Notes under the pieces: generated by a model
Seen by the model: only the letters and a program-made list of their open reading frames with translations
What the model was told of the DNA's origin: nothing
Database searches by the model: none
Part shown: piece by piece, positions 23,489 to 36,479 of the stretch
Layout: each line of letters starts with the position of its first letter
Numbering within the stretch: the first letter of the stretch is position 1
NCBI RefSeq assembly: GCF_002994745.2
Contig: NC_037094.1
Location: 67,084,319 to 67,148,318 of the forward strand
Direction: 5' to 3'
Length of the DNA: 64,000 bases
Source: Rosa chinensis
Taxonomy: Eukaryota; Streptophyta; Magnoliopsida; Rosales; Rosaceae
Position numbers and translations under genes: made by a program

Positions 23489-25456
23489 AACCGAGTTTGT
23501 TAATTTCTCAGTTGTGAAGTGAGAATGAGAGACAGAGAGAGTGGGAAATATACACACTCAATTCTCAAAGTCAATAAAAGAGTTGGGTGAGATTTGGTAG
23601 AAGAATGGAAGAAAAAGAATTAGGTAAAATGGCAAGGCATGCATCAGATCAAATTTTCCGGTAATGTTTCTCTAATCTGATAATGTGAGTGTGTCGGAGT
23701 GGAAAATGCTAAAGAAAGCAGAGCAGTTGCTAATTGTGAAAGTGGGTTGTTAAACAAAGAAAATAAATGATTTTCTGTACTATATCTCTTCATTTTTGAA
23801 TAGACTACAATCGGATCGGCACGAAATGAATAATGCGTGTAAAATGACATGTATACCCTTTGGAGTTCATTGGAATCAGAAGATGATCGGAGAAGAGATC
23901 GGCCAATGCGTTTTCAAAGTTATCGAATTTTGAAGGGACACAGTCGCACACATAGATCAGAAAATGAGAAGGCCATGAACGTTGCTTTATCGTGGCAACT
24001 ATTGCTTACGAACTCAGTATCCTTCTCTCCTTTCTTTCCTCCAATTATTAGGTAAGAAGTTATATTCTTGTTCAACTGAAAAATAAGAGTTAGTCTGATT
24101 TGAACATATTTCAATTTGAGATATGTAATCTATTAAATTTTGACTATTCTATCGGACTATGACTCTTATTATGCTCAAAACACAAAGATATAACAAACAA
24201 TTCTGATACCATGTTAGACAATTACTTTACGCTATTTACAAACTTAAAGTAACTCAATCAATTGATACCGAAAGTTTACAATTTTCTTGCGGAATTCATA
24301 TATATATATATATATATATATATTCTTAAAATCTAACGCTTAACGAGGTTCTCCTTTACTTGACACTTTCACCATTGTACTAGTTGAATTTGCTTCCCTT
24401 GCAAGGCATGCACTACTGCGTGATCTTTCAAGAATGTAAATCACGAAAACAAAGGGGGGTATAATGTCTTTATGAAAAGCATATGGCAGGAAAGTAAATC
24501 TGAGGAACATCATGGTGAGGTCGTGTGGTACGTTAGTAAGTAAGGGGAAATGGTGTCCACAGAGAGCAATAAATGCCAGACAAAATAAAATTGAGAATGT
24601 GAGAGATTCCAATCTAATCCTTAATTGCTGGCTCGTGACAAATTTGCCGTTATCATCATCCTGAGCTGTATGCATGGATCTCAACGCTGTAACCGATTTT
24701 CCCTGTCCTTTTGAATCTTTTCTATGTAAGTCTCGTACTTCCTTTCAATGGTTCTTAGGTTACAACGCACATGTTGTCACGTAGCAAGAGAAGCAAATAT
24801 TCCATCTTTGTAGGTGGCTTGTCTTTGTGTTAACCTCCAAGTGTTGGACTACACTATAGGTAATGCGTGCCAAGTTCTAGTTCGTGAAGGTTAGTGCTTC
24901 ACTAACGAAACTTTGTTGCTGACTCTATTGCTAATTTTGCCCTCTCTTCGGACACGAGATTGGAAATAACTATCTCCGATGATCCGCGTTCCTCTACTGA
25001 GCATTTCTTTTCCTTTCTTATTTTGGTCAATAGTGAAATTCGTTGAAGACAGAGAGCAATGACTACCTCCCGTAGTCATTCATAATTTACTTGTGTTGTT
25101 TTGATGTAGTCATTTCTTATCCTTGCCCTTGGGCCCAAAACAATGACCAAAATATAAGGATATTTGGACACAAAGAATGTAGAAGAGCACAAGCCCAGAC
25201 AACTTACAGTTTTTGGAAGAAGTTTTCCTTTTGCTTTTATCCCCTTCACTAGTTCCACTCTTTTTCCTCTTTGCCGTGCAGGAAAACAACTACAAGAGAG
25301 AACATAAGACGCAATATAAGAAAAACAAATGCTCTGAAAACACTGAAGATTCATGGAGTTATAGAGATGTGGTTTGTTACTGATACATGAATCAAAGTAA
25401 AATTACGCAGACAACAACAGCAAGTAATCTACATTTGACGAGTACTTTTTTTCGTT
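23489..25456. other. Intergenic region, no gene supported
   Basis: About 2 kb upstream of the TBL gene and downstream of the next gene. It holds the TBL 5' UTR/promoter side, a (TA)n run at 24297-24323, and a degenerate retrotransposon trace at about 24195-24215 where the minus strand reads CTAACATGGTATCAGAA, an LTR end plus tRNA-Met primer site. A 114-codon minus-strand open frame at 24340-24684 shows no recognisable domain. Confidence 0.55.
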
Positions 25457-27612
25457 TTAAGCAGAAAAGACTGCCTCAACAATGGCATGCTTCTTCTTAG
25501 GGTATCCCATGGCAACCATGTGGTTGAGATACACCTTCCCGTCCTTAACAGTTGCTGCTGTGGCCAACCGATGCTTAGGCCCTGAGAACTTTCCGACAAC
25601 TGAAGCCGTCTCCCACCCATCAGTGCTCTCCACTAGTCTACCAGATGGGTTCCCAGCAACTACAATCTGCGTTGGAGATAGTAGCTCTAGACCATCTCCA
25701 AATTTTAGCGAACCTTCAATGACCTTAATTTGCTTCACTTCGTCTCCGTTTGATATGTCGATCTTGAACAAATTGCCGCTGAAAGTGTGAATAACAATCA
25801 AGTATCCATCTGGGTGATAAACGATTCCATTTAGGCCAACAATGGCTTTGTACCACTCTTTTGGAGTGAAGAGAGGACTTTTGATAGTTGATAGGAACTT
25901 GCCATCCACTCCAACCTTCCAAATAAAACTGCCTGTGCAATCTGTCACGTATGCATTACCTTCTGAATCGACTGCAACATCATCTGCGAATGCTTTTGGA
26001 TCACCTATATCACACCACAGATGACAGAACAAGGAAAATACAATTAATTAGTCTATAAATTAAGCACAGTTGTCTCTACATATTACAGAATACAGATTGC
26101 AATCGATAATCATGATTTGACATTAGCATTCAAGAATGGGGCTAGGGGGTATCAAATAATATTTGGAAAAAAAATATATACGATAGAATCTTGTCTTCCT
26201 TTCCGACTTCCAACTCAGTTGGTGAGCCATCCAAAGAGGACTTTGGAATTTCTTAAACTGAGTGGCGACAGTACTATAGCAGTTTAACCATAGTCTACCC
26301 ACAAATATTGACCAACGTCAGAGATGTACAGCCAGGTTTAATTAAATTGAATGTTTTCTAGATTTACTATGAATATTTTGTTCTCAAGGCTTACCGCTTA
26401 CATGCAGTTTTCACTACCAGTAAATATACAAAATGAAAAAAGAACAAAAAATCTAGTCACAAGTTGCACAAAGTTCTTGATACATGTGCTTCAAGTGATA
26501 CTGACAACCCCATGCTTATGCCTCGTGAATTAGATCAAATCACAACCCCCACGTCGACTATGTTATTAAAACAGAATACAGGTGTACCTATACGTGTGGC
26601 ATTTATTAATTTGAGCAATTATTGGCACTAAAATATTCTTAAACGACAAAAACCAGATAACAAAAAAAGACCATACCTGATGTACCAGAATAACTTGATT
26701 TGTCTAGACAATAACATAAAGTCATGTTTAACGGGTACGGCTTGTAGCTACATTATAACAATTGTCCTCTGCTGGGTGGCAAGTTTAGACTTTAGACCAT
26801 GAAACTCAAGAATAAATTCCAGATATCTAATATCAGTAACAGTCAAACCGAAATCAAAGCTCGAGCTACAAGACTTTAATCCTTGTTTTCCCATATTAAT
26901 TACACTGAGAAAAGGTTAAACTACCAAACTAACCTAGTTTTTTTTTTGTTATGAATAGCTAACCAATCTAGTTATATTGTACTCATACATCTGAACCATA
27001 GAAACCTACATGTATTGTATTTTCCTATTTCACAAATTATGTCCAAACTTTTCACCATATATACTTGTTTTTATATAAAGAATTAAAGACATAAAATAAA
27101 AAAAGTCGAAGAATAATACAAGTTTACTAAGAACTGGACTTTTTTTTTTTATGGATAAAAGAACTGGACTTACTTGGGCCGCTGAGCTGGGTGAGGAAGA
27201 GGCGGTTCCACGTGGAGAGGTCGTAGGCGGCGAGGGCGCTGTAGCGGTTGCCCATGACGTCAGCGGTGGCGACGAGGAGGCGGTTCCTGGGGCGGTCGAT
27301 GACAAATCCGAGGGAAGCGTTTTTGGCCAAGTCTACGTGTTTGACTAAGGGGAGCTCCTCGAGGACAGCGCCGGGGGTGTGATCGTCGGGGACGGGAATC
27401 TGGCCGATGCCGCCGTCCATGAAGGAGACGAGGAAGCGACGGTTGAGATCGTCCCACTTGGCGCACTCGCGGAACCAGCCGGCGGAGTGGTAGTGGTAGA
27501 CGTGGGTGGTGGGGGCGGCGAGCTCGAGGGAGATGAGGTAAGCGACGGGGACGGCGGAGAGTAAGAAGAAGAGCAAGAGGCATCTGGGAGAACAGCACCA
27601 GCAGAGCGCCAT
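25457..27612 (-). CDS. SMP-30/NHL-type beta-propeller protein, membrane-anchored
   Basis: Two exons, 27174-27612 and 25457-26004, joined across a 1.17-kb intron in matching phase (ACC-type donor GTAAGT, acceptor TATAG), give 328 aa. Residues ~9-27 form a hydrophobic N-terminal segment (CLLLFFLLSAVPVAYLISL), so a signal anchor or secretory peptide is likely. The remainder has repeated propeller-blade signatures: ASLGFVIDRPRNRLLVATADV, DDVAVDSEGNAYVTDCTGSFIWKV, LNGIVYHPDGYLIVIHT. This matches plant proteins annotated as SMP-30/gluconolactonase/NHL or calcium-dependent phosphotriesterase superfamily; many are uncharacterised. No substrate can be assigned. Exon 1 is strikingly GC-rich compared with exon 2, a pattern common in plant 5' exons. 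Confidence 0.78.
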
Positions 27613-29749
27613 TTTTGGAGTTGAGAGTTAAGAGTTGTGTTTGGTTGGGTTTGGGTGGAGAGTGAGAAACTGAGGAGAGTTCTGAGACGAAGTGCCCGGA
27701 ATGGGGGGGCTATTTCATCTGACGAATGAATTTTGGTGAAAACAACGAGGTTTGTTATTTTATAATTTATATCATTTAACGCTGACACGTTAATGTCACT
27801 TCCTTACTAATATAAAGAAATAAATAACAACCAAGCCTTGTGGAAAACAGAAAAGATGATTTTTTATTTATTTATTTATCTATGTGAGATTTGAATTTGT
27901 AATATCGACGGTATTAATTTTAGCTGATCAATAAGTCACGGTTTACTAATAAATAAATTTTAGAATATACTAGCCCCTTAACATGTGCGAAGCACATGTC
28001 AATTGGTTTTTTTTTTTAATTAAAAAAGTTATAACAATTTCTCTCATAATTTTAGGGAAGCTTCTCATTTTATCATGAGAGGTATTGCAATTTTTTCAAA
28101 TATAATATACTCTATTGACTATCTTATCCTCATGTAGAAATAATTTATTTATTAATATTTATATTATGTGAGGGCATATATGGTACTTCAAAAATTTAAC
28201 CATTCACTCAAGAATTAGCTTAATTATATAAGATATGATCAGATTTGAATATACAATAAATTTTGATCAATATTATATATCATTCCATTTAAATGTATAT
28301 ATGTCAAATATTTCGCTTAAAAGATGTACTCAAACTCTGAAATGAAAATATTTTAGTGATATTGTGCGATGAATTTACACAAGAGAATCCAAAGTCAAAA
28401 TAAGAAAATATGTTTTTCATGGAGGTTCAATAATTATATGCTTCGCACTTGGCTACCCTGTACATTTGCTAAGATGGTTAATGAAAGTCATCTATTGACT
28501 TATAAATTGAACTACTTACAATATGAGCGTAAATGTTCATTTAAAAAATCTAAAACAAAAAGTTTTGCTGGCATAATACAATTTTCTTTGACAAAAGAAA
28601 AAGTAGACGCAAAAAGAAAATACTTACTCATTGTTTAGTGTATGATTTGATTTTGTTGGTTAAATATTCACATGTACATGTCTTGAATGATAAAAGAAAA
28701 AATATCGCCTAATGTCTTGTCCTGAAGTGCGCGGTGGATTCACAAAACTAGTTCATTAGCATCCACTCTATAGAAATATAAAAAATAAAAAATAAAAACA
28801 GAATTGTCTTGTTGCATGCTTGTATTACTAAACAGTAATATTCACCTGGTCAATTACTGACCAAATAATTTATGCTCAAAATACCAACTTTCTTCTTGTA
28901 TCATTCAAAATAATTGATGATGGGCTGCTTTCGTTTTGTGTTCCTTTTTAACCTATAACAATTTTGCTTCATATATTTATTCAATCTATTTTACAAAATT
29001 GTTGACAAGCACTTAGGGTTGGGTAGCTCACCCATTGACTATCACTTGGCCTGCCACATACGACCATTGACTCATTTGCATCACATCATAAACATTAAGC
29101 AATAAAGTAAGAATAAATCATACTTTTTTTCTTTTATGGAATGAAAACAAAAATTGACATTTGCTTCATGTCTGTTTTTTCTTTCTTTTTAAATTCTAAT
29201 TTTAATTTGTAAGATTAAGAAACGGTTACTTCTCAAAAAGTAGCCAAGCAGCCGACTCATAGAGATCACAAAGATGAAACATTAATCATTCTAATGGGTC
29301 AAAGCTGGACATTTTTTGATGAGATGTGTTCAGGGTTAAAGTTCAATTATGCATAATAATGTTTGTTTTTTTAGCCAAGTAGCCGACTCATTTGAGAATT
29401 TTTGGTGAGCTGTGTTCATGGTTAAAGACATGAAGCATACTCTAAGGGTTTTTCTTTCCTTTTTTTTAAGAAGCTCCTGTGATTTGATAGACAAAAGAAA
29501 ATGACAAATTAGAAGAAATTGATATCTTTTTTTTTCCTGAAATTATTCGGTATTAATCATTTGATATTGTTGCTTGAATAAAGTAAAATAAAAGTGATCA
29601 TTTTCAGATAGTGCCTCCCATAAAAAATAAGACATCAAAGAGTGCCTCCAAACACCCACCCAATTTGCTGCGATTCGTTCACTTTTAGGAGTAAATTGCT
29701 TTCTACTTGCCACATTTGCTACATTTGTTAAAAAAATAAAAACAAAAAC
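27613..29749. other. AT-rich intergenic region
   Basis: Over 2 kb without a credible gene. The 89-codon open frame at 28369-28638 is lysine-rich, AT-driven, and resembles no family I know. A possible Helitron terminus lies at 27970-27999. Two near-identical phrases (tagccaa-gcagccgactcat near 29240 and tagccaagtagccgactcat near 29370) mark a small local duplication. Confidence 0.55.
27970..27999 (-). mobile_element. Possible Helitron 3' terminus
   Basis: On the minus strand the sequence reads ACATGTGC-TTC-GCACATGT, a perfect 8-bp stem with a 3-base loop. About 11 bases later it ends in CTAG, followed by T. A short hairpin 10-12 nt before a terminal CTRR, inserted at a T, is the diagnostic 3' end of Helitrons. 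The matching TC-type 5' end was not found, so size is unknown. Confidence 0.45.
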
Positions 29750-30455
29750 TCATATAGTTGGTCAACAACATTTCTCATTTCTAGTTTGAGATAAACAAAT
29801 TCTTTCAAATCAAATGGTATGTAATTATATATGAGGGAACTCTTCTAATGAGGACCACTAAAATGAAGACTTTATAATCAATGGTTTGGAAGACTCACTT
29901 TTCGATTATATTATGGCAAATCAACCGTTAGAATTTTTTTTTTTGGTCAGAAATCGTTAGATGTTTATGTATGCATGAGTAGATCATTTCTGAAAAGATT
30001 CTTCTAAATTGCTAATCATTAAGGTACCGAACAAGATCAAATCAATGGACAAACCAAATCTGTCAAACATGAACTGCTCATGTTCATAATTGATCAATCA
30101 CAATTATGAATGTCTTAACGATTTTTAATTTAGTTGAAAATTTGCATTAATGATCTACACATAAACATCTAAACATTTAACGGTTAATTTGCGGAAATGC
30201 TATCGAAAAATAAGTCTAACACAAAAGTCCTCATTTTAGTGAATTAGTGGTCTTCATTAGAAGGGTATACTTTTATTTTATTTTATTTATTTATTTTTTA
30301 TCCCCACCATATAATAGTATATACATATAACAGAAGCATCAATATTTTCTTAACGTTGAAAGACCCAACAATATCATTGTATTCAGCATGTAATATATTT
30401 TCTAGTCTGAATCGACTTGTAATTTCACTCACTTCATCCTCTTGCAAGTCAGTAC
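29750..30455 (-). pseudogene. Displaced copy of the glucosylceramidase gene 3' end
   Basis: This stretch is homologous and co-oriented to 38836-39305, the terminus of the GBA2-like gene. At 30430-30452 it still encodes the last codons and stop of the gene on the minus strand (the complement of cacttcatcctcttgcaag). The homology then runs through the downstream flank (ccaccatataatagtatatac; cccaacaatatca). It carries a single copy of the 133-bp unit that is duplicated at the real gene, and it is interrupted by a MITE at 29835-30270. Upstream of the last codons the homology stops abruptly. Confidence 0.75.
29835..30270. mobile_element. MITE-like element inserted in the displaced gene tail
   Basis: About 436 bp with imperfect terminal inverted repeats: the left end continues TCTTCTAATGAGGACCACTAA, and the right end in reverse complement reads CCTTCTAATGAAGACCACTAA. 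It has no coding capacity. The same flanking sequence without this insert is found at 38990-39010 and 39130-39145, which shows it is an insertion. The target duplication is not clear because the flanks are AT-rich. Confidence 0.65.
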
Positions 30456-31415
30456 CCAGGTCTGTGTCGAGAGAAATTGAGATTTACTGATTTAGTGTAT
30501 AACTAAAATGGAAACTTCCCCAAATGGAAATGTGAAAATGTTAATTATAGTAAGTTTTCTGAAATAGTAACTTTCACTTTTCATATCGTAACTTTTTCAT
30601 ACGAACTCCGGTTTTAGCATGCCACTTGTCCACGAATTCGGTTTAACGTTCTATACAACTTTGGTGAAGGAAGTTTCTTCAAAATGTGAACCGATTAAAA
30701 AATCAACTCTAAAACTCTCTAAATAATTTTACAAAAGTGAAAAGAGAAGAATCTTATCTTTTATTGTCTAATTGACTGGTAAACGGGTAACTCTTAGTAC
30801 GGGGTGTAACAAAAGTGGGAGGTGAGTACCACTAAGTAACCTTGCAGATCTATTTCATTTTTTTGAAGCAAAAGCTTCCTTCTTTCGCGTTTGGTGGGTT
30901 ACGTTGTGTTTATCGTACAATTGGTCAACACGATCCAAAAAATAGTCCAACACATTTCAGAAAGCAAACATTTGGCTTCAGATACAGCGCACTAGGTAAA
31001 ATTTTCAAAATGAGAATCACCAATAGAATATAAGAATGAGTTTCCAAGCCTTGGAAAAAAGAAGAATTTGATGAGCATCTATTGCACTGTTTAGAACAAA
31101 AGGGAACAGCTTCAAAAGAAAAAAAGATTAATGATTTGTAGTGTTCACAGATGAACCTATTTTGTCCCCACCATTTCAACAACCTGATTGCTTCTACTAA
31201 TACATGATAAGAGACCCAAAACATCAATCTTTTGGGGTCATATATTCAACCAAGTTTATAAAACATCGGCCTTAACAAGAGATATGTTCAAGAAGCATGA
31301 GCCAGTTCCTAGATTACAAACAAAATTTGGTTTCGGTAGTAGCTATATGCTCATAAAAATGGCAATTCATTCCCCCCGAAGGGGAGAACAAATTTTGCAA
31401 AAGGATGTGTAAAAA
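30456..31415. other. Spacer with a possible LTR fragment
   Basis: On the minus strand, the sequence ending the block at about 30811 starts TGTTACACCCCGTACTAAG. This resembles the start of many plant LTRs, so 30460-30811 may be a solo LTR; its other end is not defined. The rest, to 31415, is the 3' flank of the histidinol dehydrogenase gene, with no other gene seen. Confidence 0.4.
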
Positions 31416-34400
31416 TCACCTGCTATTTGGAACCCGCCTGGCTTCAATATCTTTAAGTCTAAGGGTTACGGCTCTCTTGTGGGCCTCTAATCCCTCAACT
31501 TCAGCCATCGTGGCTACATAAGGGCCAAGCTTTTGCAGACCTTCCTCTGTTAGAGACTGCACAGTCATGTACTTAAGGAAGGAGTCTAAAGACACACCAC
31601 CATACATCCGTGCATAGCCATATGTTGGAAGGACATGGTTTGTTCCACTCGCATAATCTCCAACACTCTCTGGAGTCCACGGCCCTAAAAACACAGAACC
31701 TGCAGGAGAAGTGAATCAAAGTTCAGAACTTCAGATACCTAATTGCTTATTGATGACCTAAGGGGGCAAAACATGAAGCCAGTAAATGTCATGTCTTCAT
31801 CTCCTAAAGGGTATAATATCAAATAAATTATGAGCATGACAATCAATGTTCGGAAAGTCAGCTCAGAACATATCAGTAGCAACGGACTAGTATGATAGGC
31901 ATAGCAAGCTCAAACAGTCCCATTGTAGTGTGAACGTTATGTACAATTATATGTGGTAAAGAATGTTTTTCTAACTACACTACTACCCCTATTTCTGTAT
32001 GATATTGTTGAGTACTAAACAGACTTTGCCAGTAGATGGAGAACATTGCCACTTTCATTCATCCCATCAGAGAATGGAAAATAAGTTCCAGTAAAAATTA
32101 TATTAAACACAGCCCAAGCACCAATTAGATAGACAACAGATACGTGTTATATGGAATTGTGTGATTGAGATGCAGACATGAAGTAGGGGATAATAAACAA
32201 GCAGGGTCAACAATCCAATGTTCATTGTGAAACTTGCAAATGATTTTTATCACAATGTCAGGTAAACTATGCTTATAATATGGCATTAATATTCTGCAGC
32301 AAAAACCAACAAAATATGTCCAAGAAACGGTCTAAGAGAACTGCACCTGCATTCTCAATGAAACTCTCCCACTTTTCTGCGTCATTGACATTGATGATCA
32401 GATGCTCAGGTGCATATAAGTTTGAAAAGGACACAGCCTGAGACAAGCATCATCATGCCTAGTTTCAGAATCGCACAGAATCTCCAACAACAGCATATAA
32501 GAAAACAAGAATGCATGCATATATATATTTAGACACTCTAGGATTTGCTAGACAATGAAAGCTCCAGAGGTAATTCAACATCTGAGGAAATGACTTGTAT
32601 GCTACATTTTCCTTCAACACTGATCAGTACCCTTTATTGATTTCCCTGTAAAACTTGTGATTCAATTAGGCTTGGTGATAGACATATCAATATTAGAATG
32701 GAGGGACACACCTCAACCATATCACGAGCAAACACTGTGAAACTATGGCTCAGTGCTTTTGAGGCAAAATCTCCCCTTGGTAGGCTGTCGCACTGCTTCT
32801 TAACTTCCTCTTCTATAGCTTTAATATCAACACCATCCCCGGAAATTACAAGAACAACTTGACTATCAGGGCCATGCTCAGCCTGAAATTACATTATTTA
32901 CTCAATATCAGTTTCTCACAAGCATTCCCAAATATCAAATATTTAGATTTCATATAGGACGCTAAAATTTCTGAAAATAAAAATTATATCTACCCCATTA
33001 TTCTAAATTAAAATATTAAAAAACGATATCATCTGCAATGTAATTGAAGAAGGAAAGGGGGAAAAGTAGTCCTGCAGCTCCTGCTTTAGGCCACTTCAAT
33101 AAACTGAAGTTGGTTTAATGCTTAAATTATGAACAACCTGAACCTTTCACTATGAAAGTGATCCATCACAAACTTATAGAAGAATTGCAGAACAAATAAG
33201 CACCTGAGAAAGTAAATCTGCAGCTACATGAACAGGACTGGCATGCTTGTCCGCAATGACCAAAACTTCGGAAGGGCCTGCTGGCATGTCAATTGAGATC
33301 ATGGCTTCACTATTCTGTTAACAGAATTGAATAGAGGAAGAGGTCTAGTCAGTTAAATGTAGAATGTTTTTCACTCCACCATTTCACTTTTACAAAAATT
33401 ATGTGAACAACATTTGATCATAAGTATACGTACTTGGAGAATCATTTTCGCTGCCGTGACATACTGATTTCCAGGGCCAAAAATTTTTTCGACCTGCAAA
33501 TCATGGGAAAACAAAAATTAGAAAAAGAGGAAGACATAATACAACTTTAATGAAATTAAGAAACTTAGAAGATAAATGACTTTCAAAGAGAAATTACAAC
33601 AACATAGATAATTTGGTCTTCAGCTTTTTGCTATACTACTGATCCTCAGTTTTGTTACAAGAAATCATAGAACACTTTTAAAGCCAGGACGAGGTCAGAA
33701 TATATGAGTTAATAACTTAGTGACAATCTGTGGAAAAAGATAATGGATGAGGGAGACTAATACCTTTGGGCAAGATTCTGTACCCCAAGCCATAGCAGAT
33801 ATCGCCTGTAAGAAGAAAATAGTTCAGAGCAGTGTACTAATTTATGTAATGAAAAATCTAGGTAAATTTTGCAGTGTTTGTATACCTGAGCACCACCAGC
33901 TTTAAGGATGTGAGTTACACCAGCCTTCTTAGCACAGTAGAGTACTTCCTAAGGGGTAAAAACAAAAAACGATAAGCTCTCAAATCAGAATGTCCTCATT
34001 ATGCATAGCCCTCAGAGTAAAGAATCACACCTTGCATATACTGCCATCCCGACTTGGGGGAGTCGCAAGTACAACGGTTTTAGATCCAGCAATCTGAGCA
34101 GGCTGGTGGACATAATAAAGCAGATGTTCATTAAATCGTTGTAACCTCATAATCGATAATCCAGATAAACATCACAGGATGACCCACTATGAAAAGAAAA
34201 GTTTTAAGAAATACGACCAACTTACAACTGCAAGCATCAGAGCGGTAGAAGGTAAAACTGCAGTTCCTCCTGGAACATAAAGACCTACAGAACCAATACT
34301 TCTTGCCACTCGTTTACATTTGACACCCTGAAATGTTTTGAGATACTTCAAGGATCTGTTTACACAAAAGGAATTGGAGTAAAATATAGACTTGCCTTCA

Positions 34401-35692
34401 TATTCTCAACAGTTTTCTCTGCTGACTTCTGGGCAAAATGAAATGCATATATATTGTCATATGCCACGTCAAATGCTTCTTTAATAGAAGGATCAAGCTG
34501 AAATGAGGAAATGATTAGTTTCACCAAATCACAAATATACAATTATATATAGTTGTATTATATAGGCAATAAAAAAGGATACTTGATAATTAAGGAGATA
34601 TGTTGTATCTAAAATCATGTCTAAATTGATATACCTCTGGATCTAGAAGCTCAGATACTTCTACAACTATCTTATCCAGTTCAACTTTGTCAAACTTTGC
34701 AGTATAGCTGTATGAGAAGACAGAACTAAAGATTTAACTCAACCCAAAAACATTAAAGATATCAAACATAAATTCATTAGTAAAGCACATGAGCCCAAAA
34801 AAAAAAAAATTGATATATAAAAATAATAGTAAACCAAGAAATTTATGAAAAGGATCAAAGAAGTACATACTCCTTAACAGCAGCATCACCTCTTTTGCGA
34901 ATATCATCTACAATTGGGTTGACCTAATCAAGCACAGCATCTCAAACTGATGAGTTACTTCATTTAGAAACACGACTCCGCAAAAGTTTCAGATTCCTTA
35001 AGGAACAAACAACGGCTCACCGTGCTGAAAATTGAAGAGAAGTCAATCCTAGGACGAGCCTTGAGGTTCTGAACCTCAGCGGGCGTAAGTTCAGATAGCC
35101 TGTAAGACTTCATCGAGCAACTTGCCCCCTTGCAAGCAAACCCTGAGACAGCAATAGTATTAATAAGAAACATTAACTCCAATTCTGCGTCCAAAGCTCA
35201 ATCGCGTCACACAGGGTAATCTCTAAACATCTATCACAGACTACATAAGCATATATGTAGGCATTCAAGCATTCAGGGACACACACTACTGAGTACTGAC
35301 ACTAGCCACCTATATATACATGATAGTAAGTATACATATATATTAAGTGATACAACCGTAAATAAAAATGTGTGCAGGAGTTATAGGAAGAATTAGTAGA
35401 ACAAGGTTTTGCTTCAATAGCTGAAAGGTTCATGTTGTCAACAATGTTCAATTTCTTGTATGAGAAATATCATAAAGAGACTAACTTTAACACAATACAC
35501 ATGAGATTGTTACAAGTCAATAAATTTCTGGTACCCAAAAAAAAAAAAATAAGGCCAATTACCTTGTCGAAAAGAAAGAGATGAAGTTTTGTGAGCAGCA
35601 AGTAGCGTGTGAAATTGGAGACGCTGCTGCTGCTGCGGCACCGTTTTGACAAAACAGTGGTTGCGATTAAAACACAGAACCTGACTGTCCAT
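31416..35692 (-). CDS. HDH: Histidinol dehydrogenase, plastid
   Basis: Catalyses the last two steps of histidine synthesis, L-histidinol to L-histidine with two NAD+, in plastids. Fourteen exons on the minus strand give 491 aa in frame: 35563-35692, 35021-35142, 34871-34923, 34635-34707, 34396-34497, 34226-34327, 34031-34102, 33886-33948, 33764-33805, 33434-33493, 33204-33314, 32712-32882, 32347-32437, 31416-31699. The first ~60 residues form a basic, Ser/Gln-rich extension typical of a transit peptide. The enzyme proper starts near MKSYRLSEL. Catalytic and zinc residues of the family are all present at the expected spacing: Gln310 and His313 (SQAEHGPDS), Glu378/His379 (YAPEHLII), Asp412 (ESVGDYASG) and His471 (GLEAHKRAV). 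Intron 5 uses a GC donor (AAG|GCAAGT). The gene is single and intact. Confidence 0.97.
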
Positions 35693-36479
35693 CACCGCCT
35701 TCAATCAGAACCAACGCGATTACTCTTAAAGTTTCAGTTTTTGAAGGCATTTTGAATAGAGGCGCGAGCTTAAGAATGGAGGCATTAGAATTAAGAAGAA
35801 ACTAAGATTACCTGAAAAAAAAAAATGGAGAACTCAGCGCCCGGCGGAGTCTGCGGACGGCGGTGATGACGTAAGCTTACGGTAGCTCTTAAGTGTCTGA
35901 CTAGGGACTAGGGAGTGTGTTTGTCTGTTCGGTGGTGGAAAACCGGGTCTATACTCTAGTGGTTTATGTCCATGAGCACCCGGGTTTAGTGTTTAACGGG
36001 CCTGGGTATTACCCCAATTTATTTTGTAATATTTTTTTTAATATAGTTATGAGTTATGACATGGCACTGACGTGTATCGGCCACAAACTTCATAGTGTAG
36101 AAAGAATTTTGAACGTAGATCGAAAGGAGTGTAAAGTTGTCATATGGTATATCTGGTTTTATCACAAAATACATTTTCTGATAACTACAAAATTTTAGAG
36201 AATATGGTGGTTCCTGTACTATTCATCCGTTAGCCAATTTCTAGGACAACCTCATACGGTGGATTGATTTTGTGTGGGCCCTACACGATCCAAAGTGGCG
36301 AAAGCAGATCCGGTGAACAGTAGGATCGGATTGCCTGTGGACTTGGGGCGAGCAAATGTTCTTGAATGTGCTGAAGATGATCACCAACATGTTGTGAGGC
36401 GGGACAGTGCATGAGGAGGCAAAGCTTTCTTCTCTCCTTTTACCTCACAGTTATTCTATTCAGGTATTGAAGAAGCAAG
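35693..36479. other. Upstream region of HDH, no gene seen
   Basis: Contains the HDH 5' UTR and promoter side, then AT-rich spacer. The open frame at 35917-36198 has no recognisable domain. Confidence 0.6.

Noticed and set aside
24340..24684. A 114-codon minus-strand open frame with a hydrophobic stretch
   Set aside because: No recognisable family, no neighbouring exon with matching phase, and it lies in AT-rich spacer; not enough to call a gene.
27127..27788. Overlapping long frames on both strands around the first exon of the SMP-30-like gene
   Set aside because: They are shadows of a GC-rich exon; only the frame starting at 27612 joins in phase to the conserved second exon.
31416..35692. 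Whether HDH might belong to a metabolic gene cluster with its neighbours
   Set aside because: The flanking genes (glucosylceramidase, beta-propeller protein, TBL, E(z)) have no histidine or specialised-metabolism link; ordinary gene order.
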